Shown piece by piece: positions 1-12,109 of a stretch of 43,856 nt of DNA. The translations under genes and the position numbers were made by a program. The notes beneath the pieces are model-generated. The model had not been told where the DNA came from, made no database searches, and saw only the letters and a program-made list of their open reading frames with translations. Origin of the DNA: Amanita rubescens (lineage: Eukaryota; Basidiomycota; Agaricomycetes; Agaricales; Amanitaceae); contig WION01000440.1 in NCBI GenBank assembly GCA_015039365.1, forward strand, positions 1 to 43,856, in the 5' to 3' direction. Each line of letters opens with the position of its first letter. Within the stretch, counting starts at the first letter, position 1.

Positions 1-132
1 TTGATTCGTCAATCTAGCATTTTAGACCGCATCTGCAACTTGGAAGAGCAAGTAGACCGGCTCACATCCAACCGCGATGCAATAATGAGAGACCTTTTGA
101 GCGACTGTGACCTGGTAAAAGAGGAGCTACAG
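1..132 (+). CDS. Partial coiled-coil exon of an unidentified gene
   Basis: The left edge of the window is open on the plus strand for 44 codons and ends at CAG followed by a good donor (gtgagc at 133). The peptide has a heptad-like pattern around LEEQVDRLTSNRDAIM, which suggests a coiled coil. Mushroom F-box proteins often begin with such a segment, but no F-box follows and no convincing next exon can be placed in 133-1060. It may be the last recognisable exon of a gene lying to the left, or a gene remnant. No function is assigned. Confidence 0.35.
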
Positions 133-1060
133 GTGAGCAAACATGACCGGCCGAGATTTGAATTTAGTTCATATGTCAATCTAGTCAATCCTGGAGACAG
201 TAACAAATCCTCCCTCCCCCCCACCGAGCGCAAATATGTTTAATGGAGCTTATAATATCAGGATCGAAGGGGGGAATTTCATCAATTTTTCTGGCGCAAA
301 CAACTCCATAAACCAAGAGTCGGGTATATGCGTTCGCAGCGTATTGGCTTCAACCTTAATTTTGTTAGGAGTATTACTCTTCCGTTTGTGATAACGAGAC
401 GACACTTGCTAAATGTGTATTGGTTGTGGAGGGTACTACGAGGTATATTCACCCAGCTCATCGGTTGGTACATGATTCACAGGTTAGCCTCTAGCAGCCC
501 GCTTGCCGCATCTGGAAACCTTATAACCTGTATTTTGAACTAACAATACTCCCAATTCCAATCTCGAACACATGTCTTCACGACATGCTGCAGATATCAT
601 TCTCGTTTCTCTTCTATGAGACTTTTTTCTTTCCTTTACAAAGGAGAATGCTACTGCCTCCTTCAATGACCTCCCTCTTGACGTCCTTTGTATCTCCCAT
701 CCTTTTATCGCCTACTCGGTTGCGTCCTGTTAACTGCTCTCCCTATACGTTTATTAACTGCGCTATCCACACATGCATCCGTTTATGACCAGAGTCATGT
801 TCCCCACTGTATTTAGTCGTATCCTTGCGATACACTTGTTTCTATTCGAAAAATAAGAAAAATATCGACGAGAAAATGGTCTAAGCTCAGAACGGATTCA
901 ATCGACGATTTCCGCGCTGGATATTAATATTCGTGAGAAACATGCTCTTTAGTCTATGGGTTAACCAATTAATGAATTTTGTACAGGCTACATTCACGTT
1001 CTACATGATACACCGGTCGAGATTTGCGTGGATAAAGTCAATGCAGGTATTAGTCAGAAA
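133..1060. other. Intergenic or untranslated stretch, no gene seen
   Basis: About 930 nt with only short open frames of random composition. It should contain the 3' end of whatever the first exon belongs to and the 3' UTR of the large minus-strand RasGAP gene, which stops at 1061. I see no RNA gene or repeat. Confidence 0.5.
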
Positions 1061-4000
1061 TTAGCCTATAATCCTTTCGATAAGTACAGGGATCCAGTTA
1101 ATCATCTTCGTCGCATGGCCCCGGTCCCTCGGTAAAAATGTGAAACTGTTGGCAAGACCTTGCATTCCAAGTTCTTCCAATGCGCTAGCTTGACGTTTCC
1201 GCCAACTTTCGTCTGAAGAAAGGCCTAGAGTAGAGCTGGAATCTCGAACGCCACTTTTCGATTTTTCTTGAAGAGCGACGGTGAATATGTTCGAGACACT
1301 CTTGATAATCGACGCGTTAGCCGAATTAGCGAACGCGTCTTTGATCTTATCCTGCAGATTGTCGTAGCTGGCATATGGTCAGCTACGTTCCGGTCGTTGT
1401 AAAGAAAAACTTACATCAACGCCACGATATCGGGGTAAGTTACTGCGATGTCACACAAGAGTGTGTATAGCGACTCGGTCTCAGCATCATCACCCTGAGC
1501 GGTCATGAGCATAGCCCCTACGAACGAGGTGACTAAAAGAGCCTTTGTCGTGTCTGTCACTCCCAAAAGTGTCAGATTAACACGAGGTGCTCGGTTATCC
1601 TCTTCATCGTCGGCAGTATCTTGCTGTGGAAGACAAGCATCTTCGACCTGACATTCCTCCAAAAGCTGACGATAGGTTACGCTGCTCGCTGAAAGAGGCA
1701 ACAACGCCAAAAAGTATCCGAGAGCATCAGAGAAGGTGGTGTGCTGCTGATCAGCAGGACGAGAGCGAATGGTTACACCAAGCAGGCTTCTCAATGTCGC
1801 TTCTGCAGAATCCCGCAAGCCGGAGTAACGAACTCCTTTGAAGATGATTGCCGCTAATGAAAATGAGAAACTGGTCTCAAACGACAGTTTGAGCATGTCA
1901 TCAAGCTGACACGTAACATCCAGCAGGGGCCTTCGCCCGTCGAGAAGGGTATCGTGCACAGAAGCAGACTCGAACAGCCTATCTGTCTCCATCTTCTCCA
2001 AGGATATTCTGAGGAGGCAGGTTGCCTCGTTGAAGAATGACACATGGCTGGATTGCAAGAGTGCGACTGCTAGCCAGAAGAGCTGGACGAGGTAACGAGA
2101 TTCTTGCGGGAGAGCTGGCACCATTTTGCAGAGACATCGTAGCATGCTCACGATGGGCAACGTCTGAGATTCATTGGCCTTATAAAGCGCATTACGCAGC
2201 GCAACGAGCAATTGATATAACATGTCGTCATCAACGTCGTTGACCGCGAGTGTACCCATGGCGATAAATGAACGAATTTGCACGGCAGGAGAGAGTTGGA
2301 AGGCAGTTGAGGTTATCAAGCTCATCCAACGAGCACGCCAGACGTTCAACAAGCCTGCAAATCCAATCGTTGTATGCGACGCTTGGTTAATATAATTATC
2401 ATGCTCACCTGTTGATCCGGATGCCAATTCCATTATTTTGGCCAATAGAAGCGTGAGGTCTTCTAATGTATCCAAGTATTCTTTGTCACTGGTAGGATCA
2501 ACCATCCCATACTCGCTGGACGGCGTGTCGCGGAGCAGCCCAAATATCTTGAGTTTAGCGGGCGTTGTGCATTCTTTCATAAGTTGCAGTAGCTCTTCTG
2601 CAGGAATATCGTCTGAGCGCGACATATATAGCGACTGTAACAAGTTCATGATAACGCCGTATACAGATTTACGGACGCTGATCTGACCGACACCAGCGAC
2701 AAGGGTTGTTAGATGTACCACTTCTGGCACGTGGAACTGGTTATGGCTTAGATGCTTGGACTGAGGACTGACAGCGAGCGCTAGTCGGAGAAGCGTTGAT
2801 ATTTCAGACCAATGGGTATGTTGAACTAGCGAAATGGATGGTTTTGGGGAGACTTTACCAAGGGTCTACCAAGGGGTGAGAGATGAAATACAGTCTTGAT
2901 ATCGCGTGCATACCTTACGCAACCTAGAGTATATCTTTGCCCTTATTGATATCGACGATAAGCAGGCAAGAATACTTGCGACCACTTCACAGCGAGCCGA
3001 ACCGATACCACCATCAACTGCCATCCGTACTAGTTCATCAAGGACCACGTCAATGATGAAGTTGTCAAGCTTGGCAATTTCATTCCAGATGCACTTGTGA
3101 ATGAGTGGTCCAATCTAAGGGTGATATTGGTGCCTTTGCCAGATCAATGGTCTTGAAACGTACCTCTGGATAAGATATCGACAATTGGGCTAGCGTTCTG
3201 ATACAGTCCCTCAATCTTGCACCCGAGCGTTCAAAAAGCTGACTAGTGGCGTTAGCAAAGAGGGATAATTTCTTGATCCAGGGTCGTATGTAATTGAGGC
3301 AACGAACGCGTTCTGCTGTCCCGATATGGCCGGTTGTGTTCATTGATTCAGAAACTTCGGTAAGGAAGTCCAGCGTTAACGATGGAGTCAGGTCCGCCAA
3401 GCGTTCGCTCAGTTGTTCAACAAATGCAGAATAGTTCCCAGGAACAAAACCAGCTAGTATCCACCAGCATCAATATAGCAACCTCCAACAAGAGTAACTC
3501 AGTTCGGCTTACTACTGCAGGACATGATTGGATTTTTCTCCAAGCCAAGGTAGGAGTAGACAGCGCCTAGCAAATCATACGCGGCAGCGCGCAGTTGATC
3601 ATCATCAAAGTCAAGGTTAAGGAATGCGACGTGGAGAAGAATAGCTGGAACGTTGGAATTTCGTGCAGATCTGTCAGATAAGCGGAACGGTAGCTCCTTT
3701 AGTCGTCCTTTCGTGGATCTTATCGTCTAGAGCTACGTAAGAAGAAGTTGATTTGGGTTGGGAAACCAAATCACCTTGACAATACTGTCCCGGGCTGGCG
3801 AGGCGAAATACATAGTATTGGCTTGGCGGCTCCGTCTTACGATGAATTCATTGAGACCTTGACCAGTCGAAACATTGTAGACATCGCTGACGTCGATCAA
3901 AGGAATGATCTCAGTCGAATTGCATAAAAGACCAGGTGAGATTGGTGTCTTGCCGACCTGATAATAAGTGAGTCGGTTTACCACGGACATTGAAGCAGAG

Positions 4001-7000
4001 TCATACAGATGTAATTCTCAAATGAGTAGTACCAACTTCCATATTAACGGGCATACGGATATATCCAATTTTTATTACAATATCGCTGAAGCACTGGCGT
4101 TGCTCCTTTTCAAGGGAATCTGAGAAAACCGGTTGAGTAGATTATGCAAAAAAGGTAACCGTTTTCTTACCCGAGTGGGCAAGTGGTACGAGAGCTTGAT
4201 CAGGAACCTGCTGGCGGAGCATATCAACAGTGGAATACGTCCGAATTTCTCCACAAAACGATGCTCCTGTATACAAGTAAGTTATGAGTAGTAGTAGAGC
4301 GGTTTTCTTACCTGCTGCTACATTGTACAGCCGCCTCAGGTACTTTTGTGCTTGGTAATTGGGGTTTAAAATATGAGTCTTAGCAAGGCGTGTGCGTATA
4401 TCCATCGGAATCAATTCAGCGCAATAGTTGACCCATTGTAGAGGGATTTCTGAAGCATTCGTAAAAGAAGTGCAATCCAAGATGAGCTCAAATTGACGGT
4501 CATTATAGGTCGACACGGTCTATTAAGCTCATCAGAGGTAAATTGGAATCAAAATGAATTTGCGTACTTTGAATATATGGTACATCAATAATTCGATGTC
4601 GAGCGACTCTACGTCCATCTTGGAAAGACGAAGTACGAAGTATGCCGGTTCCGGCTACAACGGATATCAGCCAGTAAGTTGCTCATAAAGGTTCGGTACG
4701 CACTGGAGAGACCCCGGTCTCGGCAAACAACTCTTTGACGGGCTGAGTGTCTCGTCGAGCATATCGAGCCATCAACTGCTTGTATCCCTCGTGCAAGTCT
4801 GATGTCAAAGTAGAAGGGCAAGGAGCCTCAAATGGCGCCTTGAGATCTACTAGGAGAGTGCAAAGTTCATCCCAAACTCGTTTCCCGTTTCCGGTGTCTA
4901 GACCACCATCATACGAAGGTTTTGAGCGACTGAGCAGTTCTCTGCCGATTTTATCCGCATGTTTGACGAAGAACCTATGAAGGACTATATCGTCCGTATC
5001 ATCAGACGTATTTCCTAGCCATTGGTCATTGTCATCATATGGTTCTGTGCTCTTCTTTGGCCAGAAGTCAGTACAAGTGAATTGTCTAGAAATGGGACCC
5101 ACGACAATTATTTCGCTCAAAAATCTTGTAACGTTCGCTATGTTTTCTTCAAGGAACTTGTTAAGCACCACCATATAAGCCTCCTTCCCAAAGAAAATAT
5201 TGTTTGCGAGATTTTGCAAAATTTTTGCGATCACCATTAAACCTCGGCGTATCACGACGGAGTTCTCGTCCTTGGGCAATTCCACTTCCACGGTTTCTGG
5301 CGTAACAACAGCGGGGGATATAAACCTAGACATTAATCAGCGAATAGCGTAAATATGGACGTCGTGGCGAGACCTTAGGAAGATGAAGGATCCCAAGGCG
5401 GGGAATTTCGAATCTGGCCAACGCTCTGCACTATAAGCAACAAAATCAGTCCTGGAAACAAATGCCGATAGGAGGGAATGTGCCATACACTTTTGCTGCT
5501 ATATGAGCGCATATCTCACGAAACATCCTAGTAAATGATTAGCTAGAGGCAACACGTGTAGACACCGTTACTAACGCTGGAAGTGCAGGAACCGAGGCAC
5601 CGATGATAATTAGGAACGAAGATGCGATGAGTTCGATGTTTTTCTTGTTTTGTTCCAGATCTTGATCACCGGCCTTGGTCGGGTCCAGCTCGTAGCTACA
5701 GCCTGCCGGCATCGACAGCATGGACTTGATTAACGGCTGTATCAAGCTGCGCAGGTAACTATAACCATGAATTTTGGCAAAGGCAGAAAGGAATCTGGTA
5801 CACGTCGAGTTACTTCGGAAAAGGCTAGCCTCGTTATCTAAAGAAGTCAATTTTGAAAACATTCAGCGGAATATTCGGCAGGTAGCGTACCGGTGCGTTC
5901 GATTTCTTGATCTATCATCGTTGTCATCAATTTGATGAGTGATGCCCGGTTGTCGAACAAGTTCAACAACACAGATATCATCATGTCGACTTCCGACGGA
6001 GGACAGACTTCACAAATTATAGACGCAATTATCATCTGGTCCATATTTCAGTAAGTAGCACAGCTCAATACGAATGGGTACTCACGTTATAACCCCGAAC
6101 TTGCTAAATGGGCCGAAATCATTAATTCCAGTTATCACGGTAACAGTATCTGCGTACCTCGCATAAGCCTGATCTCTTCACCTGCGCTTCTGGTTTACTC
6201 AAGGTCTCGAACTTGATGCCCTTCTTGATAACTCGGGTAAACACGTGCACAAAGATGGCCCTCTTTTTCTTATCCTTATCAAAGGCTAGCGATAGGCATT
6301 GCCTTAATCCATTATCTGGATTTGCGCTGACTAGATGGGTCAATCCGGTAATGACCAGTTCCCGAGTTTGAGCCTCTTTAAGGATAGCTCGCGAATTTTG
6401 AGAGCTCTAGAGAAAGAATCGGTGATGTTGCGCGCAAAGATGGTTGATTTGGTTCAACTTACGGCATGGCCAGATGTGGTATCCGATAGGTCGTCAAACG
6501 TCTAAATGGGCGTTAATTCAACTAAACAATGTTTATCTTGAAAACCCACTGGGTCGTCACTAAAGCAGGTATTCAGTCCGTGCAGCAAGGCTCCGGAATA
6601 TCTATTGAATAGTCTTGATACAACGTGTGCGCGGTCTTCGCCAGCAGAATCGCCATCACCAGGCTGTAACTGGAGTTGCTCCAAAAGTTTCACCGCTGTT
6701 CGTAAACAAGCCATGTTAAGATCACTCTGAAGAACAGTTTGGTCTCCTTCCTTATTACCAAAAAAGTGTAAATATCCTCGTGCCTCTCGAAATTTTGAAA
6801 AACTACCTACAGCTGTTGGTTGAACCCACTCCAGGATTATATCAAGGATTAGATGTCGGTTATTCGTGTTCTTGCGCAACTCCAACCGCTCTTGACTATC
6901 ACACGCTATCTCGCACATAGCGCAGAACTTGGTCTTGGTTCGAGATGCCTCGTAGCCTAAGAAGCGCGAAATCAACGAGGCAAGCAAATATAATGCCGGT

Positions 7001-10000
7001 CCAATGTCCACCCTCGGAGATTCTGGGGACTTTGCATGGGTATTTTCAAGGAGCAACTTAAGAACAGAGACAAGCTAGGGATGGTTAATACAGGTATGCA
7101 ATAAAATGGAGTTAACGTACCTGATCCAGCTTTGGTAAGAAGTTTTGGACCGGTTCTTCATGAGCAGTTCGTTCAATACAACGTAGTGTCCTGAACAAAT
7201 GTAAGATACGATACTTGGATAGAAAGATAGGGATCATCTTACTCCTCGAGATACTTCAAAACTTTGTCATACAAATTTGGACCTAGTTCAGCGCCCAGCG
7301 CGTCCTTTGCCGTGTCGCGAATCTGGGCATCAGGAGCGACGAGAAGATCTGTTAAATCAGACAGGAACGCATCAATGAGCGGCGCGTGATCGTCCAATAT
7401 ACGCATGCTATCCGGCATGCAATAACGGGGTATCACGGAGACCAGTTTTGTATACCCGGGGGGCTCTGAAGTGCTGCATCCCAGAATGGCGGCGAGGAAA
7501 AGGGTAAGATTCTGCCACTGGAACCGGGTTTCCTGAATGAACATTCGCTTTAGAGCACGTCAATGTGGACATACATCTCTTGCTTACCTGCACCGGATTC
7601 GGACTATAGCTCCCCCGACGCGCGTCCAGGGACGATGAGAAGTCATTCAATGAATCGCAGATGGTTTCGGTCAAGCCACGCCATCTCCAGAAGCATTCAC
7701 TCCAGATAATGACGTGAATGTCAGGCGGAAAAACAATGGAGCGGACAAGTTTTCTAATACGCTTTTGATGACCAACACGACCTGAAGCTCCGTTACCATC
7801 TGCAATTCTTAAAAGATAGCAAATTACGTACCGATGACCATAATCTTAGGATCGCCTAATCTGTCATATATAGTAAGGCGGTGTTGCACATTAGGAGATG
7901 CTATCTTCGGAAAGCTTGGCTGCCTTTCTAGATACGCGATCAGGCGGAGGCCTTTAGCGCTCAATTGAGATATGTCGCTCTCCACCGACGTGAGGGATAT
8001 GATGAATGCCATCTCCACCATTGCAAAAGCACAAAGACGACTTGGGTCATTTTGAAGACTATTTACTAGCGTAGACTAACAATTCGTCAATCATTTGTCA
8101 TAGCATGAGCAAGAGGGCTTACATCGTTTCTTCGAGCGTAAAGTTCCATTATTTGGAAAGTGACTGAGATCCACATACGCTGATTCTCCGGATCGGCTCG
8201 ACTGGTGATTAATTTACTCGCCAAACTCATCAGCGTAAGGGGGCTGTAATATACCATTAGCCCTGGCTCAAAATATGATTGAAATGCTCACAATGTGGTC
8301 TTGAATACATCGACCAACTGGTCCTGATATGGAAGTGTGGGACCCGGCGGTATTTGAAAAGCTGCCGCCGTAAGTGCACGATAAGTGGTAGCCGCTGAAA
8401 TTTTCACAGATAAATCCATGTTGGTTTCCCACACTTTAACCGCAATTTCGAGGCGCGTGTCGGGTTCAAGTGCTTTGTACGTATAGAGATAGAATTGCGG
8501 ATCCACGCGCCACAGAGCTTGGATGCCGAGCATCAGCATCTCTTTTCCAGTCAGATTTGTTGCTACAGTGGTTTGAGCCTTGGGATAGGAATCTTGTTGT
8601 TTCCTGTTTCCGTACTCGTCGACCTCGAAGCGACCCAACACGACGCACTGGTCCAGTTCCGTCAGAACGCAAATGTCAACATGAATAGTTCCGACTTACG
8701 TTGAAGATATCTTTGATTCGGCGAGCAGTGGCTTCGTACAGATGATCGAGAGGTCTTTGCCACTCAATGCGATTCGCCTGGCCATTTTTCAGCAATGGAC
8801 GCGAGAAACTCATGTTTACCATACCTCCTGCGCTAGGGTCAGACAAGCTCTGATTGCCATGGTCTTGATAGCATCTGATTTATCTGAGCGAAGACAGAAT
8901 AAAAATAGAGGTAGCGACTCCTCCGGTGTGACGAAACGATATAATGCGACCATGGCTTCTGCATATAATGGGATATCAATGTCGTCGTGGGATTCATTGA
9001 AGGCCTTATGATAAGCTGCACTGGAAAATCCAGACTAGGGAAGAGTGTTCAAACGGGTTTCTCAATACCATTAGACATAATGAGACTGACCCTGATCTCA
9101 TGAGCAACGTCATTCGCTAACAAACGTAGTGGTGCTTCTTCTTCTGGATTAACGTAGACGGCGGCACGGCATATATCTACCGCACAAACGAGAGATATTT
9201 CTGCCAGCTTAGAAAGCGAACCAAGGTGCCGTAACATTTCTACTCCGAAGCGAGATTCCTGCAAAAAACTCGTCAGCTAGTACGTTTCAGAGGCAAATCA
9301 TTCAGACCTTTCTTGTCGACTTTGAACTCTGCTGTAGGTTAAACTCTGCCGTAATCCTCTCAGACGTGATGCAGCATAGAGTTGTCAACGTTGGCCAGAA
9401 TATCTTCTCGTTGGAGGATGGGTTAAGGGAGTAGAGAAGGTCAAATACACGCTCCGGCGCTCCTTCTGTTCGGCCTCTCGTCTTTATGGTTTCATTGAAT
9501 TCGGCAGGGAAATAGTCAATCCAATGCCATATTGCTGCTCGAAGAGCAACAGCGACCGCTTTTTGCGTTTCTTTCCCCATATTGATAAGTAACGAAGACA
9601 ACTCTGACGACAAATATTAGTCACATTAAAGTAAAGGTGCATTGAGAATGTACCATTAAGGACTTGAACTAAACGCCGCCGATTCAAAGCACTGTGCGCT
9701 AACAGTTGTATTGGCAACAAATCCGGATTTTCATCCTCATGTCGGATCTTCTCTCGGATTCGATCGAGAACTAGGTCCCAATTCGAGGCAGAAACGTGAA
9801 AAACGATACGACCAGCATATTCGGAAACTAAATGAACTAAAGAAGCGGGTAACTTGGTGAGAGAGACATTGGTCATTTCATAATGCGCATTGACGATGGG
9901 GAGGCCCAAAACAGCGGCCTTTGAACCAAAACGGGGTTCCGATGGTATTTGATCCCCGTATCCATATCCTAGTGGGTCTGCGAACGAGGACGAATCTTGC

Positions 10001-10743
10001 AAGTCGCATTCAAAGTCACGGAAAGCGATATCTGCAGAACGGTTTGCCATCATTGTCGGAGGGTCGACGTTTGATGTCTGGCGAAGGAATAGCACCATTA
10101 CGAGGAGTATATATCCCGCACCGCGATCGTTTAGCGGTGGTGGTTCGATACTGGACATGGAACGGTTGGTCGCGGATGGTGGGGACTTTGCGTTTGAGGG
10201 TGTATCTTCATTGGATTGAGAAGGGGTCTTGGTGCCCCATCGTGAAGCGAGAGTGGCAGAGAGCACCTTCATGATGAACAACTGCGACTGAAGCACTTCG
10301 ATGGTCGGAAGTCCCGTAGTCTCTGCCGGTTTCTGTATATGCGTTAATTGCGAAAGATGGTTCAATCGTATTGGAACGTACCTTGGTCAACATATGCAAT
10401 ATGTCGGCAAGATGCCACGCGATGACATCTATTGAATCTTGAGAAAGTTCAATGAGGGCTGCTATAGCTTGTTGTGTGGGTTTATCTGTTTCGACACGAT
10501 CCAAAGGCAGTCCAGAGTTGCATGGTAGCTTGAAAACGTTAGCTTTACCAATAATATCTTGGGATGACATACTTTATTCTTTAGTCGGCTAACCAGGGCA
10601 AGAATGATGTTGGTATGTGACGTTCCCGACGTTGGCGGGGGATGTTGATTCCAAAGGCGATTAGAGTCATAGCTTCTATGGGGCTTTAAAGTAATAGAGG
10701 GCGAGCTGATGGCCAGCGAAGTGGAAGACTTGCGGAGCGGCAT
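1061..10743 (-). CDS. IRA1: Neurofibromin/Ira-type Ras GTPase-activating protein
   Basis: A 9.7 kb gene with at least 20 short introns, predicted at roughly 2,700 aa, close to neurofibromin size. It begins with ATG at 10743; exon 1 is 10573-10743, exon 2 is 10382-10528. The RasGAP domain is clear: the arginine-finger motif SLFRSNST (finger codon 5815-5817), then FLRFISPAVVTP formed across an intron at 5326-5373, then RRGLMVIAKILQNLAN. Downstream come a Sec14-like (CRAL-TRIO) segment around 4142-4516 and a PH-like segment around 3733-3990, the order found in NF1. The rest is helical-repeat-like. The last intron (acceptor near 1394) leads into a C-terminal exon ending with the stop at 1061-1063. 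Known role of the family: switching off Ras at membranes by stimulating GTP hydrolysis, here presumably restraining cAMP/PKA or mating-MAPK signalling. Catalytic residues are present, so it is probably active. Exact exon borders in the middle were not all resolved. Confidence 0.93.
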
Positions 10744-12109
10744 GGAGGGCAGACTTATATCAGATAGTCCACCACGTGTTTCGTAGAACTACCGCGTCTG
10801 CTACCTCCGGCCAAAAGATAATTGTTGTGTATAGCTTATACTTTTGGAAGGTGAAATGATGATGTGCGGGACCGCAGGCACGGAGAATGGATAAGGCAAG
10901 GCCAGGAGGCAAACGAACGTGAACGCGGCACGATCCTAATGCCCAAAACAGGTGATGACTAAGCGCGCATCAACGTTACGTATCCAAGAAACGCCCACAA
11001 ATATTCCAGCATAAACGCCATGCTAAACCGTTTCAGCCATATTCGTCGATTAGAAATGAAAAGTTATGTAATGTCATTGTTGGCCTTGAAGTTTGAAGTA
11101 TGACAGGTATATGAATCATGATTGATGTCCAATTTATAGTAGCCGAGTCATCGTCGAATATTGATATCTACGTTTGCAGAAATGAAAGCGTAGCGTGGCA
11201 CGAAATTGGACGGAACGATCATAATCATATCCCCACGCTTGAAGAGGACAATGGCGAATCACGGATAGCACTTGTCCCCATATGTACTTGACTACGATTG
11301 TTCGACTAATTTGTCGTATGCGCCGCATGGAGGCTAAGAATGGCACAGGAACAGTTATACAAGGCATCTTCTTCAACATGGGGTCGAGCATGTAGTATCT
11401 CTGCCCAGTGGATGTCCAGCTTGTGCACCCACAAGTCTGGAACACGAAATGACAGGTGCACAGCCACTTGGACCTACAGGGTTACACAAACTTTCCCGCG
11501 AAGAATTGATGGGATCTATTCCATAACGTCGCAGATCCAGGAGGTAAGTTGAATCGTGGAAACTGACCTGTTGCAATCAACTTATTGTTCGCCAGATTCG
11601 TGTATCGTATATCGTTTCAAGTCAAGAATAGGAACAATGGAGAAACAACTACTACAGTTTATATCTGTATAACCTTGTAAGTAGCAATGGAAGCATAAGG
11701 GCAAGTACGGAAAAGTGTTTTTTTTACGAAGAGGCAGAGACGAGAGCGAGTCAATCAGGAGCGCGGGAAAACGGCAGTGTTTTTCATTGCTCCGCAGAAA
11801 TTTGAAACCCCTTCAGCGGACGTATAAACGCAGATCCGCCCCAGGCTACTTGCGAACCCTCTGCCTCGTCTCTTTTCTCGCTATTCCCCTCCAGCTCTTT
11901 CTCGCTTGCTCTCTAGTCGATTATCGTCGTTTGCAAAGCACTTTCGCGCTTTTTCTTGCTATTTTTGCCCATTTTTATCGTCCCAACCAACGCTATCTCT
12001 CTTCGCTCATCGTTCTTCTTCCCCTGTTGACCGCTTTTCATTTTCCACCTAAACGGAAAATTTGCGTTGATCGACAATCATTGGCTCTTTTTGACTCCAA
12101 CGAGATAAG
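10744..12109. promoter_or_regulatory. Divergent promoter region between the RasGAP and RNA-binding protein genes
   Basis: Both neighbours are transcribed away from this 1.37 kb interval, so it must hold both promoters. The part nearest the plus-strand gene (about 11860-12060) is strongly pyrimidine-rich, with many ctctt and ttctcg runs, as is usual for basidiomycete core promoters and leaders. No TATA box is obvious in front of either gene. Open frames here are short and look accidental. Confidence 0.5.

Noticed and set aside
1411..2730. Separate 439-aa gene
   Set aside because: It is one exon of the large RasGAP gene; a donor at its end and further in-frame exons on both sides show this.
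4683..5333. Stand-alone small RasGAP gene
   Set aside because: The arginine-finger exon (5539-5862) and the Sec14/PH-like exons on the same strand make it part of the neurofibromin-type gene.
11134..11576. Small genes in the divergent promoter region
   Set aside because: Overlapping short frames on both strands, no family, no splice-supported model.
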